DNA from: Undaria pinnatifida | Lineage: Eukaryota; Sar; Phaeophyceae; Laminariales; Alariaceae | Direction of reading: 5' to 3' | Assembly: GCA_012845835.1 (NCBI GenBank) | Contig: JABAKD010000021.1 | Location: 6,523,859 to 6,587,858 of the forward strand | Length of the DNA stretch: 64,000 nt | In this document: one piece after another, positions 54,834 through 64,000 of the stretch | Layout of the letters: each line of letters begins with the position of its first letter | Position numbering within the stretch: the first letter of the stretch is position 1 | The notes under the pieces: generated by a model | The model's input: the letters and a program-made list of their open reading frames with translations, nothing else | What the model was told of the DNA's origin: nothing | Databases searched by the model: none | Position numbers and translations under genes: made by a program

Positions 54834-55155
54834 ATCAGATAGCGTACGAGTATGATACCGGATACGAGCAGCCACGTCGCGTAAAATGTTGATATGAAAA
54901 ATCTACATTCGGCGCGCAGCCAGTTTCCCACCCGCGACGCTCGACCGCGGCGTGAGCCGGGCCGTCTATGTTGTGGCATTTACAGTGCTGGTTGCTCCCT
55001 GCTGCTGTACTGCCCGGCAATGTGGTGATAAACCTTGTTATTCTTGATCTTTGATGACCAGTTGATGATATTTTGGGCTCTATTGGTCGGTACTGTGCTC
55101 TATCGCGGCGCTCGCGTTGTTGGTCAGCAGTTATTACTAGAGCTACGAGGGGTCC

Positions 55156-55187
55156 GCATGGGCGCCGGCATCCGCCGGCGCCCATGC
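55156..55187. repeat. Perfect 14-bp hairpin at the outer edge of arm B
   Basis: GCATGGGCGCCGGC, loop ATCC, GCCGGCGCCCATGC. Very stable and GC-rich. It lies within about 10 bp of where the arm A/arm B match ends. Confidence 0.9.
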
Positions 55188-55189
55188 TC

Positions 55190-57260
55190 CGGGTAGGGCA
55201 GGGCAGCACTTCGACAACTTAAGGTGTAGCTGTCCGATTTGGCATGCATTGAACTTGAAAGTAAGGCCAAGAGTTTAATACGAACATGGGATTATGAAAG
55301 TTATGATTTGACAGAATAAAAACGTAATATTATACAACAAAGAAGGCAAGGATAGGCGAAACACACTATGTTAAATGCGCCGTCAAGTTAAAGTTGGCGT
55401 CTATCAAACAAAAACACCGAAAAGAGAATTATTGAGAGCCTGCGTCGCCTCCAGGCGAAACGAAGGAGGCCTTGGCATTAATGAAGAGACTGCACTGCTG
55501 TCCCCGTAGCCATGGAGGTTCGAAGTCGACAGAATGCAAAGTCGGTTTGCATCAAACGTCGACATGGGGCCATGTCAGCCGGCGAGGTTTTGGAAGAAGA
55601 TTGTTTCGTTTGTTGCGTGTGAGGCTGTCGCATTGATTGGTCTGCGTGGTTGCGGACGAGGAGAAAAACGAAGAAGAGGAGGGCGATCTCTCGTTGCGTC
55701 GGCGTTGTCTATGATAGGTGCGGGGGTGGCTTTACTCGTACGGGAGGTTGGCGTAGCACTTCTTCTCTGTTCTTTCTCGAGAAGGCGGGATATGAGTGTC
55801 TGCTATCTTCGCTTCGTGGGTGCTATCACGTTGTCCAAATCGGACGCGTCCCATCAATACATAATATCCGGAGTGTCTCTGCCATGACGATTGCTGATGG
55901 TGCCGTGCGTATTTCGCAGAGACTGACATATTATTTACTGGTAGAAATAATCCTATACCTTTCTTTGCAACATTTTTTTTTCTTCATCCAATTTATCATC
56001 TCCGCACCATTCTCGCGCTCCCTCCCAGTAGTAACTCAGATCCGGGGTCACATAGCGGGCCCTCCTCCTCCCTCCCCACTTCGGCACGTGCCTTCATTTT
56101 TACCGCGAGGAGAATCGAGCATTTTCTTCCCTGACTCGCGTCGAATTGTACCTAGCAGGCGCTCTCAGCGGTTGATCTCTTTTTTTTATTGCATTTTTGC
56201 AAATAAAGTCAAGTTTCATCGTGGTGGGTGTCGAACTCAAGGACAACCAAACGTTGGTAGTATTCGAGGTAAAACCACCAGACCACCGGGGCGGCCGGCT
56301 GACAATACAGGACCTTTGCAAAGATATTACATTCCCTCCCCCATATTGTATTATATTACGATGGTTGACGCGATATAGAATAAAGCGCCAAATACCTAAA
56401 TGTCAGCGTACGCGGAGTTTTAGATATCATGAACAACGAACGATCGCGACGGCAGAGAACGGCAAAACATAGCGCTTCGCTCTGCTGAGCTAGCGCTGGG
56501 CTGCGGTGCGCTGCTGAGCTGAGCCGCAGGGCACTGCACGGCGCTTCGTTGCTGTGAGGTATAGCGCTGCGATGGGGTGCTGGGCGGTGTGGAGCTGATG
56601 AGCCAAGCCCAAATCTCAGCCGATGAAGCTTCGTCAACTACAAAAAAAATGGTGGTAATCAAAGAAAAGCTAAAGCTGGACCGTTCCGCAACTAATGCAC
56701 AGGCGGCAAATTAGCGGCAAATGGTAAGAAGTTCAACTTGCTATTAATAAAAAAAAAAAAAAAAAATCGCGAAAAGGTTCAAAATCGTGTTGGCAGAAAA
56801 AAAAAAAATACATATGCAGGAAGCAGCTGAAAGGTCAAGAAACAGGCAATACTTCAGTTGTTGTTGTCGTTCTCACATTAACTCGCACAATCCAGTCCGT
56901 GGTCACAGGACTGGTTCTAGTCACTCTGGAGCAGAGGAATACCCTAGGGAAAAAAACAAACAACCCAAGGTGGTACACGCATAAATCACAGCTGACGCAA
57001 TTCATGCCTCCACCAGAAACATATAAAAGTGAAATCGGGAGTCAGTATACGATGTGCCAGGTCCATACCGGTGCATACGTCTCATTACTCGCGCCTGGGA
57101 AAACCGACTATACCGCTTGCCACCCAAGAAAAACGACTGCGAAAGCAACTGAGTTAAATCGACACACGACGCGTATGAAAATACGTGGAAGTGTGATGAG
57201 CTAAAAAAGCTATATTTTTCCCCATCCGCCGGAGGATAAAACAAAAACAAAAAAACTACC
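55190..57260. other. No recognised gene; long frames without motif
   Basis: A 243-codon plus-strand frame (55,650-56,378) overlaps another of 118 codons (55,534-55,887). The sub-segment 56,218-56,330 reads VVGVELKDNQTLVVFEVKPP and looks exon-like. GCTGAGC-type short repeats fill 56,470-56,620, and an A18 run lies at 56,749-56,766. No function can be given. Confidence 0.3.
56749..56766 (+). repeat. Poly-A run
   Basis: Eighteen A residues, with a second run of twelve near 56,798. They could be a retroposed tail, but no element was recognised upstream. Confidence 0.9.
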
Positions 57261-58028
57261 ATGTATATATCACACGTAGTATCTACCACAACGCATACGC
57301 ACAACAGACGCAAGTCAATTGGAAAAAAGAAACGAAGAAGAAAGAAGAGAAAGGAAAGGAAATGGGTGCATGGGGCCAAGAAAAAGAAAAGAAAAATGAA
57401 TATTGGGGGGTCTACTGTCGAGGCTGCCACCAGAACGGGATGTCACTTGTCACGTGGTGTTTCGACGGCCTACAGCTGTAGTACTACGAACGACTTCCGA
57501 TACACCCACCGAAGCACGGACTACCGGCCAATTACGCGATCGACAGCTGGCCGTGGTTGTCACTTGTCTCTGTGTTGGGGGCCCCTGCCCTGCCTCTTGT
57601 TGGATCTTGTTTGGGTAAAACATGCGGTGTGCTCAATGGTCTCCCGGCAGGAGCACACCAGAGCGTCCGCTCGTACGACGTATCATTCTTACAGGAAATG
57701 TAATTATTTTTTCTTCATCAATATGGACATAAACGGTGGTTATATATTGGACAGAGTGATGCGTGTACGACTAAACTTGCCAACGGCACTATCACTGCAC
57801 TTTGAGCTATCTGCTGTAGTTCTGGTTGCTACTAGTTGCTGCATTGTGTGCTACAAGTTTCGCCCTTTGGCTACTGCTGCTACACCTGCTTGCTGTTGTG
57901 TGCTTGCCAATGTCGTCAATTGGCGTTCATGCTCGTCGTACATACTGCTGCTCTCACCGAGTACGTACGGGTTTCCTCGTACCTCAACCGTACGACGACG
58001 AGATCAAAACAAAAGGGAGGTGACATGA
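57261..58028 (+). CDS. Longest open frame (255 codons), unrecognised
   Basis: The frame begins with a lysine/arginine-rich stretch (SIGKKKRRRKKRKERK near residue 19) and ends with hydrophobic, cysteine-rich segments (SAVVLVATSCCIVCYKF near residue 184; PACCCVLANVV). It would be a basic protein with one or two membrane helices. The start ATG is at 57,261. The purine-rich 57,300-57,410 tract keeps this frame open and, read in reverse, gives a Phe/Leu-rich frame, so composition may explain it. No second copy, no domain. Confidence 0.2.
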   Translation: MYISHVVSTTTHTHNRRKSIGKKKRRRKKRKERKWVHGAKKKKRKMNIGGSTVEAATRTGCHLSRGVSTAYSCSTTNDFRYTHRSTDYRPITRSTAGRGCHLSLCWGPLPCLLLDLVWVKHAVCSMVSRQEHTRASARTTYHSYRKCNYFFFINMDINGGYILDRVMRVRLNLPTALSLHFELSAVVLVATSCCIVCYKFRPLATAATPACCCVLANVVNWRSCSSYILLLSPSTYGFPRTSTVRRRDQNKREVT

Positions 58029-58515
58029 AATGGCATGGACAATGGCCACATAGAAGCGAGAACAGAGGGATAGTTCGCTGCGAATCAACCGCATTCGTTC
58101 ATGCCTACAGCAGAGGAAGGCTGCCTGGAGTGTTAGCGGCCGTGCTAAAGCCAGAGCCAAAGGCCGAAGAGACAGTTCTACCTCCTAAGTTTTGTCTCGA
58201 AATTTTGTTACGTGAAAGTATCATGATTTGGGAGCTATTTTGTCACGAAACGTCTTGCCGTCGGAAATTTGTGTCACGAAGTTGTTTGATATCGTCGGTA
58301 AGTTGTGTCACCTTTTAGGTGAACCCACACTAAAAAAATGAATTTCCAGCTGGCAAAACGAGCAGAAACAAAAGCAATAAAATGCCGAGCAAGAAACCAA
58401 ACGAACTAGTAAAAAAGTACAGCAAAGAAACCAACGCTCGAGAGTATGCCACAACAAAATTCCAAACATTATCACGTACCGTGTGGAAATGATGCCAATT
58501 TTGTAAATCATTCAG
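58029..58515. other. No gene seen
   Basis: Spacer with A-rich stretches and repeated TTTGTCNCGAA-like words (58,190-58,280). Confidence 0.4.
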
Positions 58516-58751
58516 GCGTTGCAGCCACTAAGATTCAACGATTTTTCCAAAATTCCTCCTCGACACTCGCTCGTCTCGCTCGGCGCCCGTCCGCGTTCAC
58601 GTCGATGTGCGGAACGGACACGGCAGGGCGAGGGGCGTTGGAGCCGCCCCCCGAAGGCGGCGCTCGAACCAAGCCATGTTCGACCGAGAATTCCAGTTCC
58701 GCGAATCGCATACTTAAGCCGAGACAAAAAACTCCTGACCAAAGTCCATGA
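58516..58751 (+). CDS. Candidate exon with an IQ (calmodulin-binding) motif
   Basis: After an acceptor-like AATCATTCAG the frame reads GVAATKIQRFFQNSSSTLAR, then PSAFTSMCGTDTAGRG, then LEPPPEGGARTKPCS, and stops at 58,751. AATKIQRFFQ fits the IQ motif start (IQxxFR-like) that binds calmodulin or EF-hand light chains; such motifs are very common in long multi-exon brown algal proteins. Only one motif is present and the rest is low in structure, so this may be a terminal exon or a relic. The neighbours do not help. Confidence 0.35.
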
Positions 58752-59496
58752 CACCAAGGAATGACTCGATATTCAAGGAATGATTTTATATATATTTATT
58801 TCTGATCCTGATTTAACTGTCAGTGCAGAAGAAACCTGAGGGCACGCCGCCTTTGACGATCTCGAATTGGGTTGTTCAAATTTCGGCCAAAATAAGGACC
58901 TTGAACTCACTCGTAGTAATACCAGGGCAGAGTGACCTTTACATGCATCAAAATATAGGTACATGTCAATCCAAAACACAGACGAAATAAAGCGCGTTTA
59001 TGGCAATTTAATTTAATGTAGTATGCCAAGGAACCGAAAACGGCACTACGCAGATACGATAGCCTTCGTGCTAACCCGACCTAACAATACGCTCGTCGTC
59101 ACCACCTAGCGACGGCTTGGACTACTGTGATTTACCATGGTAACGGGACGGGAAGTGGAAGTTCGCCGGATACCAGAAAAATACTGTAATACACGGCGGG
59201 AAAATAACTGGGTAAAAGCGATATGATTCAAATCGTCCAATCGACTAATCAAAAACCGGCGAGCTAATGATCTATCAAGATTATTTTCGGACCCGCATCT
59301 CAGGATGAAATTTCAAAACCCTATGGCGGCCAAGGTTGCCCCCCCGATACCCAGTCCTAATGCTGCAAGCGTTCATGACTTTACCTCATTACTGAGCAAG
59401 ACGCTACTGTCGAGTGCGGCCGACAGAGCATCTCCTATTCGCCGCAAACAATCCATCCTATACTTTTGTATTACCCCGTTACATTTTCATTACCCT
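58752..59496. other. No gene seen
   Basis: AT-rich spacer with no supported frame; the 87-codon frame at 59,305-59,568 runs into the minisatellite and is not convincing. Confidence 0.45.
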
Positions 59497-60055
59497 GTTA
59501 CTTGGCGATCGTCGGGAGTGGCGGAATGTTTTGTCACATACTGGACTGCGCGAGAAGGTACTTGGTGATTGTCGAAAGTGGCTGAATGTTTTATCACACT
59601 TTACTACGCGAGAAGACACTTGGCGATCGTCGGGAGTCGCTGAATGTTGTTTCACACTTGACTGGTGGAATGTGTAACAATGGACACGTAGTTCGCTGGG
59701 CGAAGAAGCACTTGCCCCAACTTAGTTCACGTTGTAGTGCCCCTGCAATCCATCACCAATACTGTGAACGTCCCGAGGCCAAAACCCTCTCCAACCCTCG
59801 GGGGAGTCATACATATCCCGTTCGTCTCATAGAGAGGAGTACGCAACTCTCCTCCCCCGCATGTCAACTGTTACAGTGGCTGGCGCTTTCCGGCGCAGTT
59901 CCGCGGGCGCGTTGAGGGCGTCGATTGGGGGGTCGCATGTTTAGTCAGTGTTTTTTGGTGTAAGTGGAGGAGTGTTTTGTCACACTAGACTGGTGGCTCG
60001 CTGCGCGAGAAGGCACTTCGCGATCGTCGGGAGCGGTGGAATGTTTTAGCACGCC
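59497..60055 (+). repeat. Minisatellite, about 60-bp unit, interrupted
   Basis: CTTGGCGATCGTCGGGAGTG, then GCNGAATGTTTTGTCACACT, then ACTGCGCGAGAAG recurs at 59,501, 59,561 and 59,619, with part at 59,966-60,050. About 280 bp of other sequence (59,690-59,965) separates the first three from the last copy. Confidence 0.85.
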
Positions 60056-60385
60056 CAAAGAAAGATACCGGCGATGTGGGAAGAAATCCTGGAGAAGATG
60101 AGCCTCTAAGTTGGGCAAGTGCTTGATTTTGTCCCTGGCGTCGAAAACATCGAAACCCATACGAGCCCGGTTGCCCATGAGGAGACGAAGAGGGGGGCTT
60201 TCTTCAGAGGCTGAACATTGCCATTGCAAGTCGATGACGGAGAGGGCGCGGCCGGCCGTGACGTGGAGGACGATCAAGTCGACGACTTTCAATTTAAGGC
60301 GGAGAATGTCACTGATAGGATGCTCGTACGTAGTCCGAACAGCAGAATTTAGTGAGGAAGGCCGAATGGTGTGATGATAATATGC
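59945..60385 (-). pseudogene. Coding-like fragment, possibly an old retroelement piece
   Basis: The minus strand reads EHPISDILRLKLKVVDLIVL, then LRLLMGNRARMGFDVFDARD, then KIKHLPNLEAHLLQDFF. The LLMGN/GFDV arrangement faintly resembles the end of a retropepsin domain, which would make this an LTR-type fossil. It is equally possible that it is another gene fragment. It is isolated and broken, with no recognisable termini. Confidence 0.25.
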
Positions 60386-60496
60386 GCATGGGTTACGTTG
60401 TATGCAGGTGTAGGATGCAACGTGCTGAAAGACACGAAAACTTGTTACAGGATGCACAGCTTTAGCTGGAAACGCATACATACATGGGAGATGATG

Positions 60497-61420
60497 CATA
60501 CACAGGTGATGGAAGGGGTTTGTACCGCAGGAACGCCAGAGGAGCAGGTACCGCAGGAACGCTGGAGGAAGGTGAGGTTGCATGGCAGGTTCGAACACGT
60601 ACGCGTATCCTACACACGCAAACACACGGGAATACTGCTGCGCTACACATGTATGTACTACACACACAGCGAGAGCTGTGTGCACACCGCTGTATATTCA
60701 CACACTTCTGTGACCATGCTGAGTGCGCAGCGTATAAGCAGTGCCGTGTACCCACACCTGCATACACAGGTGATAGAAGGGATTTGTACCGCAGGGATGC
60801 CTGAGGAAGGTGACGTAGTATGGATGACAGGTTCGAACACGTACGCGTATCCTACACACGCAAACACACATGAATACTGCTGCGCTACACATGTATGTAC
60901 TAAGCATACAGCGAGAGCTGTGTGCACACCGCTGTGTATACACACACCGCTGTGACCATGCTGAGTGCGCAGCGTATAAGCAGTGCCGTGTACCCACCTG
61001 CATACACAGGTGATAAAAGGGATTTGTGCCGCAGGGATGCCTGAAAAAGGTGAGGTAGTATGGATGACAGGTTCGAACACGTACGCGTATCCTACACACG
61101 CAAACACACATGAATACTGCTGCGCTACACATGTATGTACTACACACACAGCGAGAGCTGTGTGCACACCGCTGTGTATACACACACTGCTGTGACCATG
61201 CTGAGTGCGCAGCGTATACGCAGTGCCGTGTACATACCTGCATACACAGGTTATGGAAGGGATTTGTACCGCAGGAACGCTTGAGGAATGTGGGGTATTA
61301 TGGCAGGTTCGAACACGTACGCGTATCCAACACACGCAAACACACAGAGTACTGCTGCGCTACACATGTATGTACTACACACAGCGAGCGCTGCATGTCG
61401 TGCAGAGATTCCGCCGCAGC
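60497..61420 (+). repeat. Tandem repeat, 240-bp unit (about 3.8 copies)
   Basis: CATACACAGGTGATNGAAGG begins units at 60,497, 60,761, 61,001 and 61,241 (spacing 264, 240, 240). Units contain GGTTCGAACACGTACGCGTA, CACACGCAAACACAC, CTGCTGCGCTACACATGTAT and GACCATGCTGAGTGCGCAGC. Copies are very similar (over 90 percent by eye in the last three). Because 240 is 80 codons, frames stay open on both strands; the 225-codon minus-strand frame is a by-product. Confidence 0.95.
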
Positions 61421-61439
61421 ACAAGGAGGTGGTACGCCG

Positions 61440-61705
61440 TAAGGTTTAAAGAGAACAAAAAACACGCAGCCACAAAGAAGGAGGAGCCTAGAACGAGCGA
61501 AGAGCCTCATGGCAGACACCTACAGCACGCGGCGAAGATGAGCTTCGACAGGAGAACCAACCACAGGAAGTATGCAGCAGCCGAACTGAAGGACGCAGTC
61601 GCCGCCGCACGTAGACACGGAAGACGACACGGGCAGGATCGAACAGGAGAGGCGCAAAAGTTCCAGCGCAACGCCAAGGAGCGCGGTGTATCCCACAAGG
61701 GATAG
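61440..61705 (+). pseudogene. Arg/Ala-rich coding-like fragment, possible DNA-binding domain relic
   Basis: The frame leaves the 240-bp repeat and then reads KKEEPRTSEEPHGRHLQHAA, KMSFDRRTNHRKYAAAELKD, AVAAARRHGRRHGQDRTGEA and KERGVSHKG before a stop. The pattern of a basic start, YxxxxLxxAVxAxR and then a G-rich turn loosely resembles the N-terminal helix-turn-helix of pogo-type transposases. A second helix is not clear, so this is a guess. Confidence 0.25.
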
Positions 61706-61753
61706 AAATAGAGGGTGTGCGGTGTGCGCTGCGCGAGTGTTTGCGTGCCAGGG

Positions 61754-63020
61754 CGTAGTTCGTAGCGCCGTTTGGTTTGAAGCGCGGCCGTTTCAATTTC
61801 TTGTTTTGTAACGACGAGGCGGTATTTTTGGGAGGGCAGTTTTTTTCCGCAGCCCGGGGCACAACGAAGTAAACTATTTTCGTTACGTGTGTTGTGTTTC
61901 TTTGTGTGTGGTTTTGTGTGTTGTGTGTGTAGTGTGCGTCCCACTCGCCTCACCAGCGCTGCGTTAGCAGGGTGGCCGAATGGTGCCTAGATGCTACTAG
62001 TAGTGTGTTGATGTGTGTTGGTGTATGCGTAGTTCGTAGCGCCGTTTGATTTGAAGCGCGGCCGTTTAAATTTTGTTTTGTAAGGACGAGGCGGTGTTTT
62101 TCGGGAGGGGATTTTATTTCCGCAGCCAAGGGCACAACGAAGTGAACTATTTTCGTTATGTGTTGTGTTTGTTGTGTGTGCGGTGTGGAGTGTGCGCCCC
62201 AAATGCCCCACCAGCGCTAGGTTGGCAGGGCAGCCGAACGGTGCTTGGATGCTAGCTTGTCGGTGTGTGTGTCGGTTTTTTGTAGGTTTGAGTTGGTGTG
62301 TGTGTTTGTGTGTGTTTGTGTTAGTGTGTGCAGTTCGTAGCACCGTTTGATTTGAAGCGCGTTAGTGTGTGCATGTCGTAGTGTTGTTTAGTTTGAAACG
62401 CGGCCATTTAAATTTTATATTTTCGTAAGGACGAGGCGGTACTTTTGGGAGAGGATTCTTTTTCCGCAGCCCAGGGCACAACGAAGCGAACAAATTTTTG
62501 GCATAATGTGTGTTTTGTGTTACGTGTTGTGTGTTGTGTGTGCAGTGTGCGCCCCACATGCCCCACCAGCGCTGCGTTGGCAGGGCGGCCGAACACTGCC
62601 TGGATGCTACTAGCAGTGTGTTGATGTGTGTGTTGGTGTGTGCGTAGTTCCTAACGCCGTTTAATTTGAAGCGCGGCCGTTTAAATTTGGTTTTGTAAGG
62701 ACGAGGCGGTGTTTTTTGGGAGGGGAGTTTTTTTCCACAGGTGAGGGCACAACGAAGTGAACTATTTTCGTTATGTGTTGTGTATTGTGTCTGCAGTGTG
62801 CGTCTCAAATGCCCCACCAGCACTGGGTTGGCAGGGCAGCCGAACGGTTCTTGGATGCTACTAGCAGTGTGTTGGTGTGCGTTGGTGTGTGTTGGTGTGT
62901 GTTGGTGTATTGTTGGTGTGTGCGTGTATGTTGGTGTGTGTTGGTGTGTGTGTTGGTGTGTGCGTGTGTTGGTGTGTGTTAGTGTGTGTTAGTGTGTTTT
63001 GGTGTGTGCGTTGCGACGCG
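61754..63020 (+). repeat. Tandem repeat, about 275-310-bp unit (about 4 copies)
   Basis: GTAGTTCGTAGCGCCGTTTG, GAAGCGCGGCCGTTTNAATT, ACGAGGCGGT, CCGCAGCCNNGGGCACAACG and CCCACCAGCGCTGCGTTGGCAGGG recur from 61,754, 62,030, 62,333 and 62,643. Each unit ends in a TG-rich microsatellite of varying length. The array stops about 40 bp before the LINE-like sequence begins. Confidence 0.95.
62870..63008 (+). repeat. (GT)n-rich tract, GTGTGTTG pattern
   Basis: Expanded end of the last 290-bp unit: GTGTGTTGGT-type repeats for about 140 bp. Confidence 0.9.
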
Positions 63021-63059
63021 CCCCCCCCGAAGATCCCCCCCCGGGACGCCCTTCGGTGT

Positions 63060-64000
63060 TCGTTGGCAGGGGCCCGACAGCAGTGTTCGTTAAAAAGACC
63101 CCCACAAGTGTGCGCTGGAAAACGTATATGGAAAAAGTGTGTAATGGATTTTTAACAAGTATCGAGGGGCTGGTGTCCGACCGAAGAGACGAAAACGGAG
63201 TTGAAAGCACGATGGTAAGATAGGGAAGACGCGAGGAAACAGGCCTGTTCTGCTCTAAACGATCACGCACACGGGCGAAAGCTGTACAGAGGTTATTGGA
63301 AGATTACGTTAGCCACCTCGAAGGGCGTATCCGAGAAGATGATCGATTTGGATTGAACAAACACCTAAAGAGGATGGGTGTGGAAGGAAAGAGGACGTTA
63401 AACTAGCAGTGCATCAAACCGAGGAAAGTCGGTTGCTGCGGGATTATGTCCTCATCCGCGAGCGGTGGATGAGGTGGTTTCACAAACTGCTCAACATCGA
63501 GTCGCCGACCCTTGACCCGGTCATGGTGGACGAGCTTAAGCAGTGGGCCTCGTGCAGACAACTGGATGATGTACCGTTTAGGTACGAAGTAAAAGAAGAG
63601 GCGATCCGTGCGTGGTTAACAGAAAGGCGGTAGGGCCTGATGGTCTCCCGGCCAACGCCTGGAAGGTTTTGGACGACGAAGGAAATATGAATGTGTTCAC
63701 TCTCATAAAATTGTACTATATCATAGTCGCTGTGTAAAAGGGAGGTGGGGTGCCGCAAAATGTAAAGATGCAAGAATTAAGGTACTTCGCAAGAAGAAAG
63801 ATCGGACTGAGCGTGTCAATTATCTTGGCATCTCCCTCGTGGCTCACGCCGGCAACGTAATCCCTAAAGTAATCGCGGGTGGTCTGAGTGACTATTGCGA
63901 ACGCGATTTAATTTTGCCGGGAGAACAGTGTGGGTTCGGCCCTAAAAACTCGACGGTTGACATGATGTTCGTAGTACGATGACTGCGAAAACTGGCGCGG
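63060..64000 (+). mobile_element. LINE (non-LTR retrotransposon), RT region, broken, continues past the window
   Basis: Plus-strand segments in order: LLEDYVSHLEGRIREDDRFG and LNKHLKRMGVEGKRTLN ending in a stop at 63,405; LLRDYVLIRERWMRWFHKLL and DDVPFRYEVKEEAIRAWL (63,409-63,633); [19 protein letters not shown] (about 63,628-63,737); then [36 protein letters not shown] and [19 protein letters not shown] with a stop, then LRKLAR at the edge. These are the linker after the endonuclease and RT blocks 0 to 2a of a LINE. At least two phase changes and two in-frame stops show that it is dead. The catalytic FADD-type box would lie beyond 64,000. The clade was not assigned. Confidence 0.9.

Larger units (their letters stand above)
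50790..55150 (-). repeat. Arm B of the inverted duplication (about 4.4 kb)
   Basis: Its reverse complement matches arm A (3,768-8,030) from end to end. The inner edge is near GCGCGTGAACAGAAGACGG (50,806) and the outer edge near 55,145. Small insertions and deletions distinguish the arms, including a 49-bp insertion at 54,785-54,833 and the lack of the CAA expansion. Confidence 0.85.

Noticed and set aside
56356-56662. Ser/Ala/His-rich minus-strand frames
   Set aside because: They come from GCTGAGC-type short repeats at 56,470-56,620.
57002-57430. Phe/Leu-rich 142-codon minus-strand frame
   Set aside because: Antisense of a purine-rich tract; looks like composition bias.
60590-60610. GGTTCGAAC in the 240-bp repeat as a tRNA or promoter B box
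   Set aside because: No cloverleaf can be drawn around it; the match is only nine bases, although a pol III B-box role cannot be excluded.
60658-61335. 225-codon minus-strand frame with 80-residue repeats
   Set aside because: It is a direct consequence of the 240-bp tandem repeat; composition (CVHTCVAQQYS) is not protein-like and the other strand is open too.
61488-62823. Minus-strand frames through the 290-bp repeats (GCGKKLPSQK pattern)
   Set aside because: Repeated with each tandem unit and interrupted differently in each; a plus-strand repeat shadow.

Overview
The window looks like nuclear DNA of a eukaryote with introns, most likely a stramenopile and plausibly a brown alga. No long bacterial-style gene, rRNA or convincing tRNA was found. 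Short open frames end at GT/AG-like splice signals. One exon carries the CxxC, glycine-tyrosine, CHxC-like cysteine pattern followed by a membrane helix that is common in multi-exon stramenopile genes. The DIRS-like and LINE elements also fit such a host. The species call is inference from family resemblance; no database was searched.

Layout. 0.1-3.6 kb is a tandem array of a 1.5-1.7 kb unit holding two reading frames that are conserved between units. 3.77-8.03 kb is one arm (arm A) of a diverged inverted duplication; the other arm (arm B, minus strand) is at 50.79-55.15 kb. Both arms hold the same unrecognised multi-exon gene with a signal-peptide-like first exon, and both copies look decayed. 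A second, shorter match (9.25 kb and 47.0 kb) keeps the same mirrored order, so the inverted structure may be larger. 10-15 kb is low-repeat sequence with unrecognised open frames and ends in the cysteine-rich exon at 15.2-15.5 kb.

15.86-18.5 kb is a short deletion derivative of a DIRS-like retrotransposon, and 22.86-30.3 kb is a longer copy of the same family (minus strand: 5' ORF region, start of reverse transcriptase, RNase H, tyrosine recombinase, 3' block). Both are old, broken fossils. A decayed coding unit with a signal-free, charged N terminus lies between them at 19.5-20.5 kb. 30.3-34.1 kb is a degenerate tandem array that changes from roughly 170-bp units to a shorter composite pattern, and 34.1-34.74 kb is a second, unrelated tandem repeat whose core recurs inside the DIRS copy and at 50.3 kb.

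34.75-50.2 kb is mostly single-copy sequence with many overlapping open frames on both strands and no recognised gene apart from candidate exons. 55.2-59.4 kb holds a candidate IQ-motif exon. 59.5-63.0 kb is a run of three different tandem repeats (about 60, 240 and 290 bp). The last of these stops just upstream of a broken LINE whose reverse transcriptase runs off the right edge. Overall this is a repeat-rich, largely gene-poor region; its most distinctive structure is the pair of inverted arms about 43 kb apart carrying an unknown secreted-protein-like gene.
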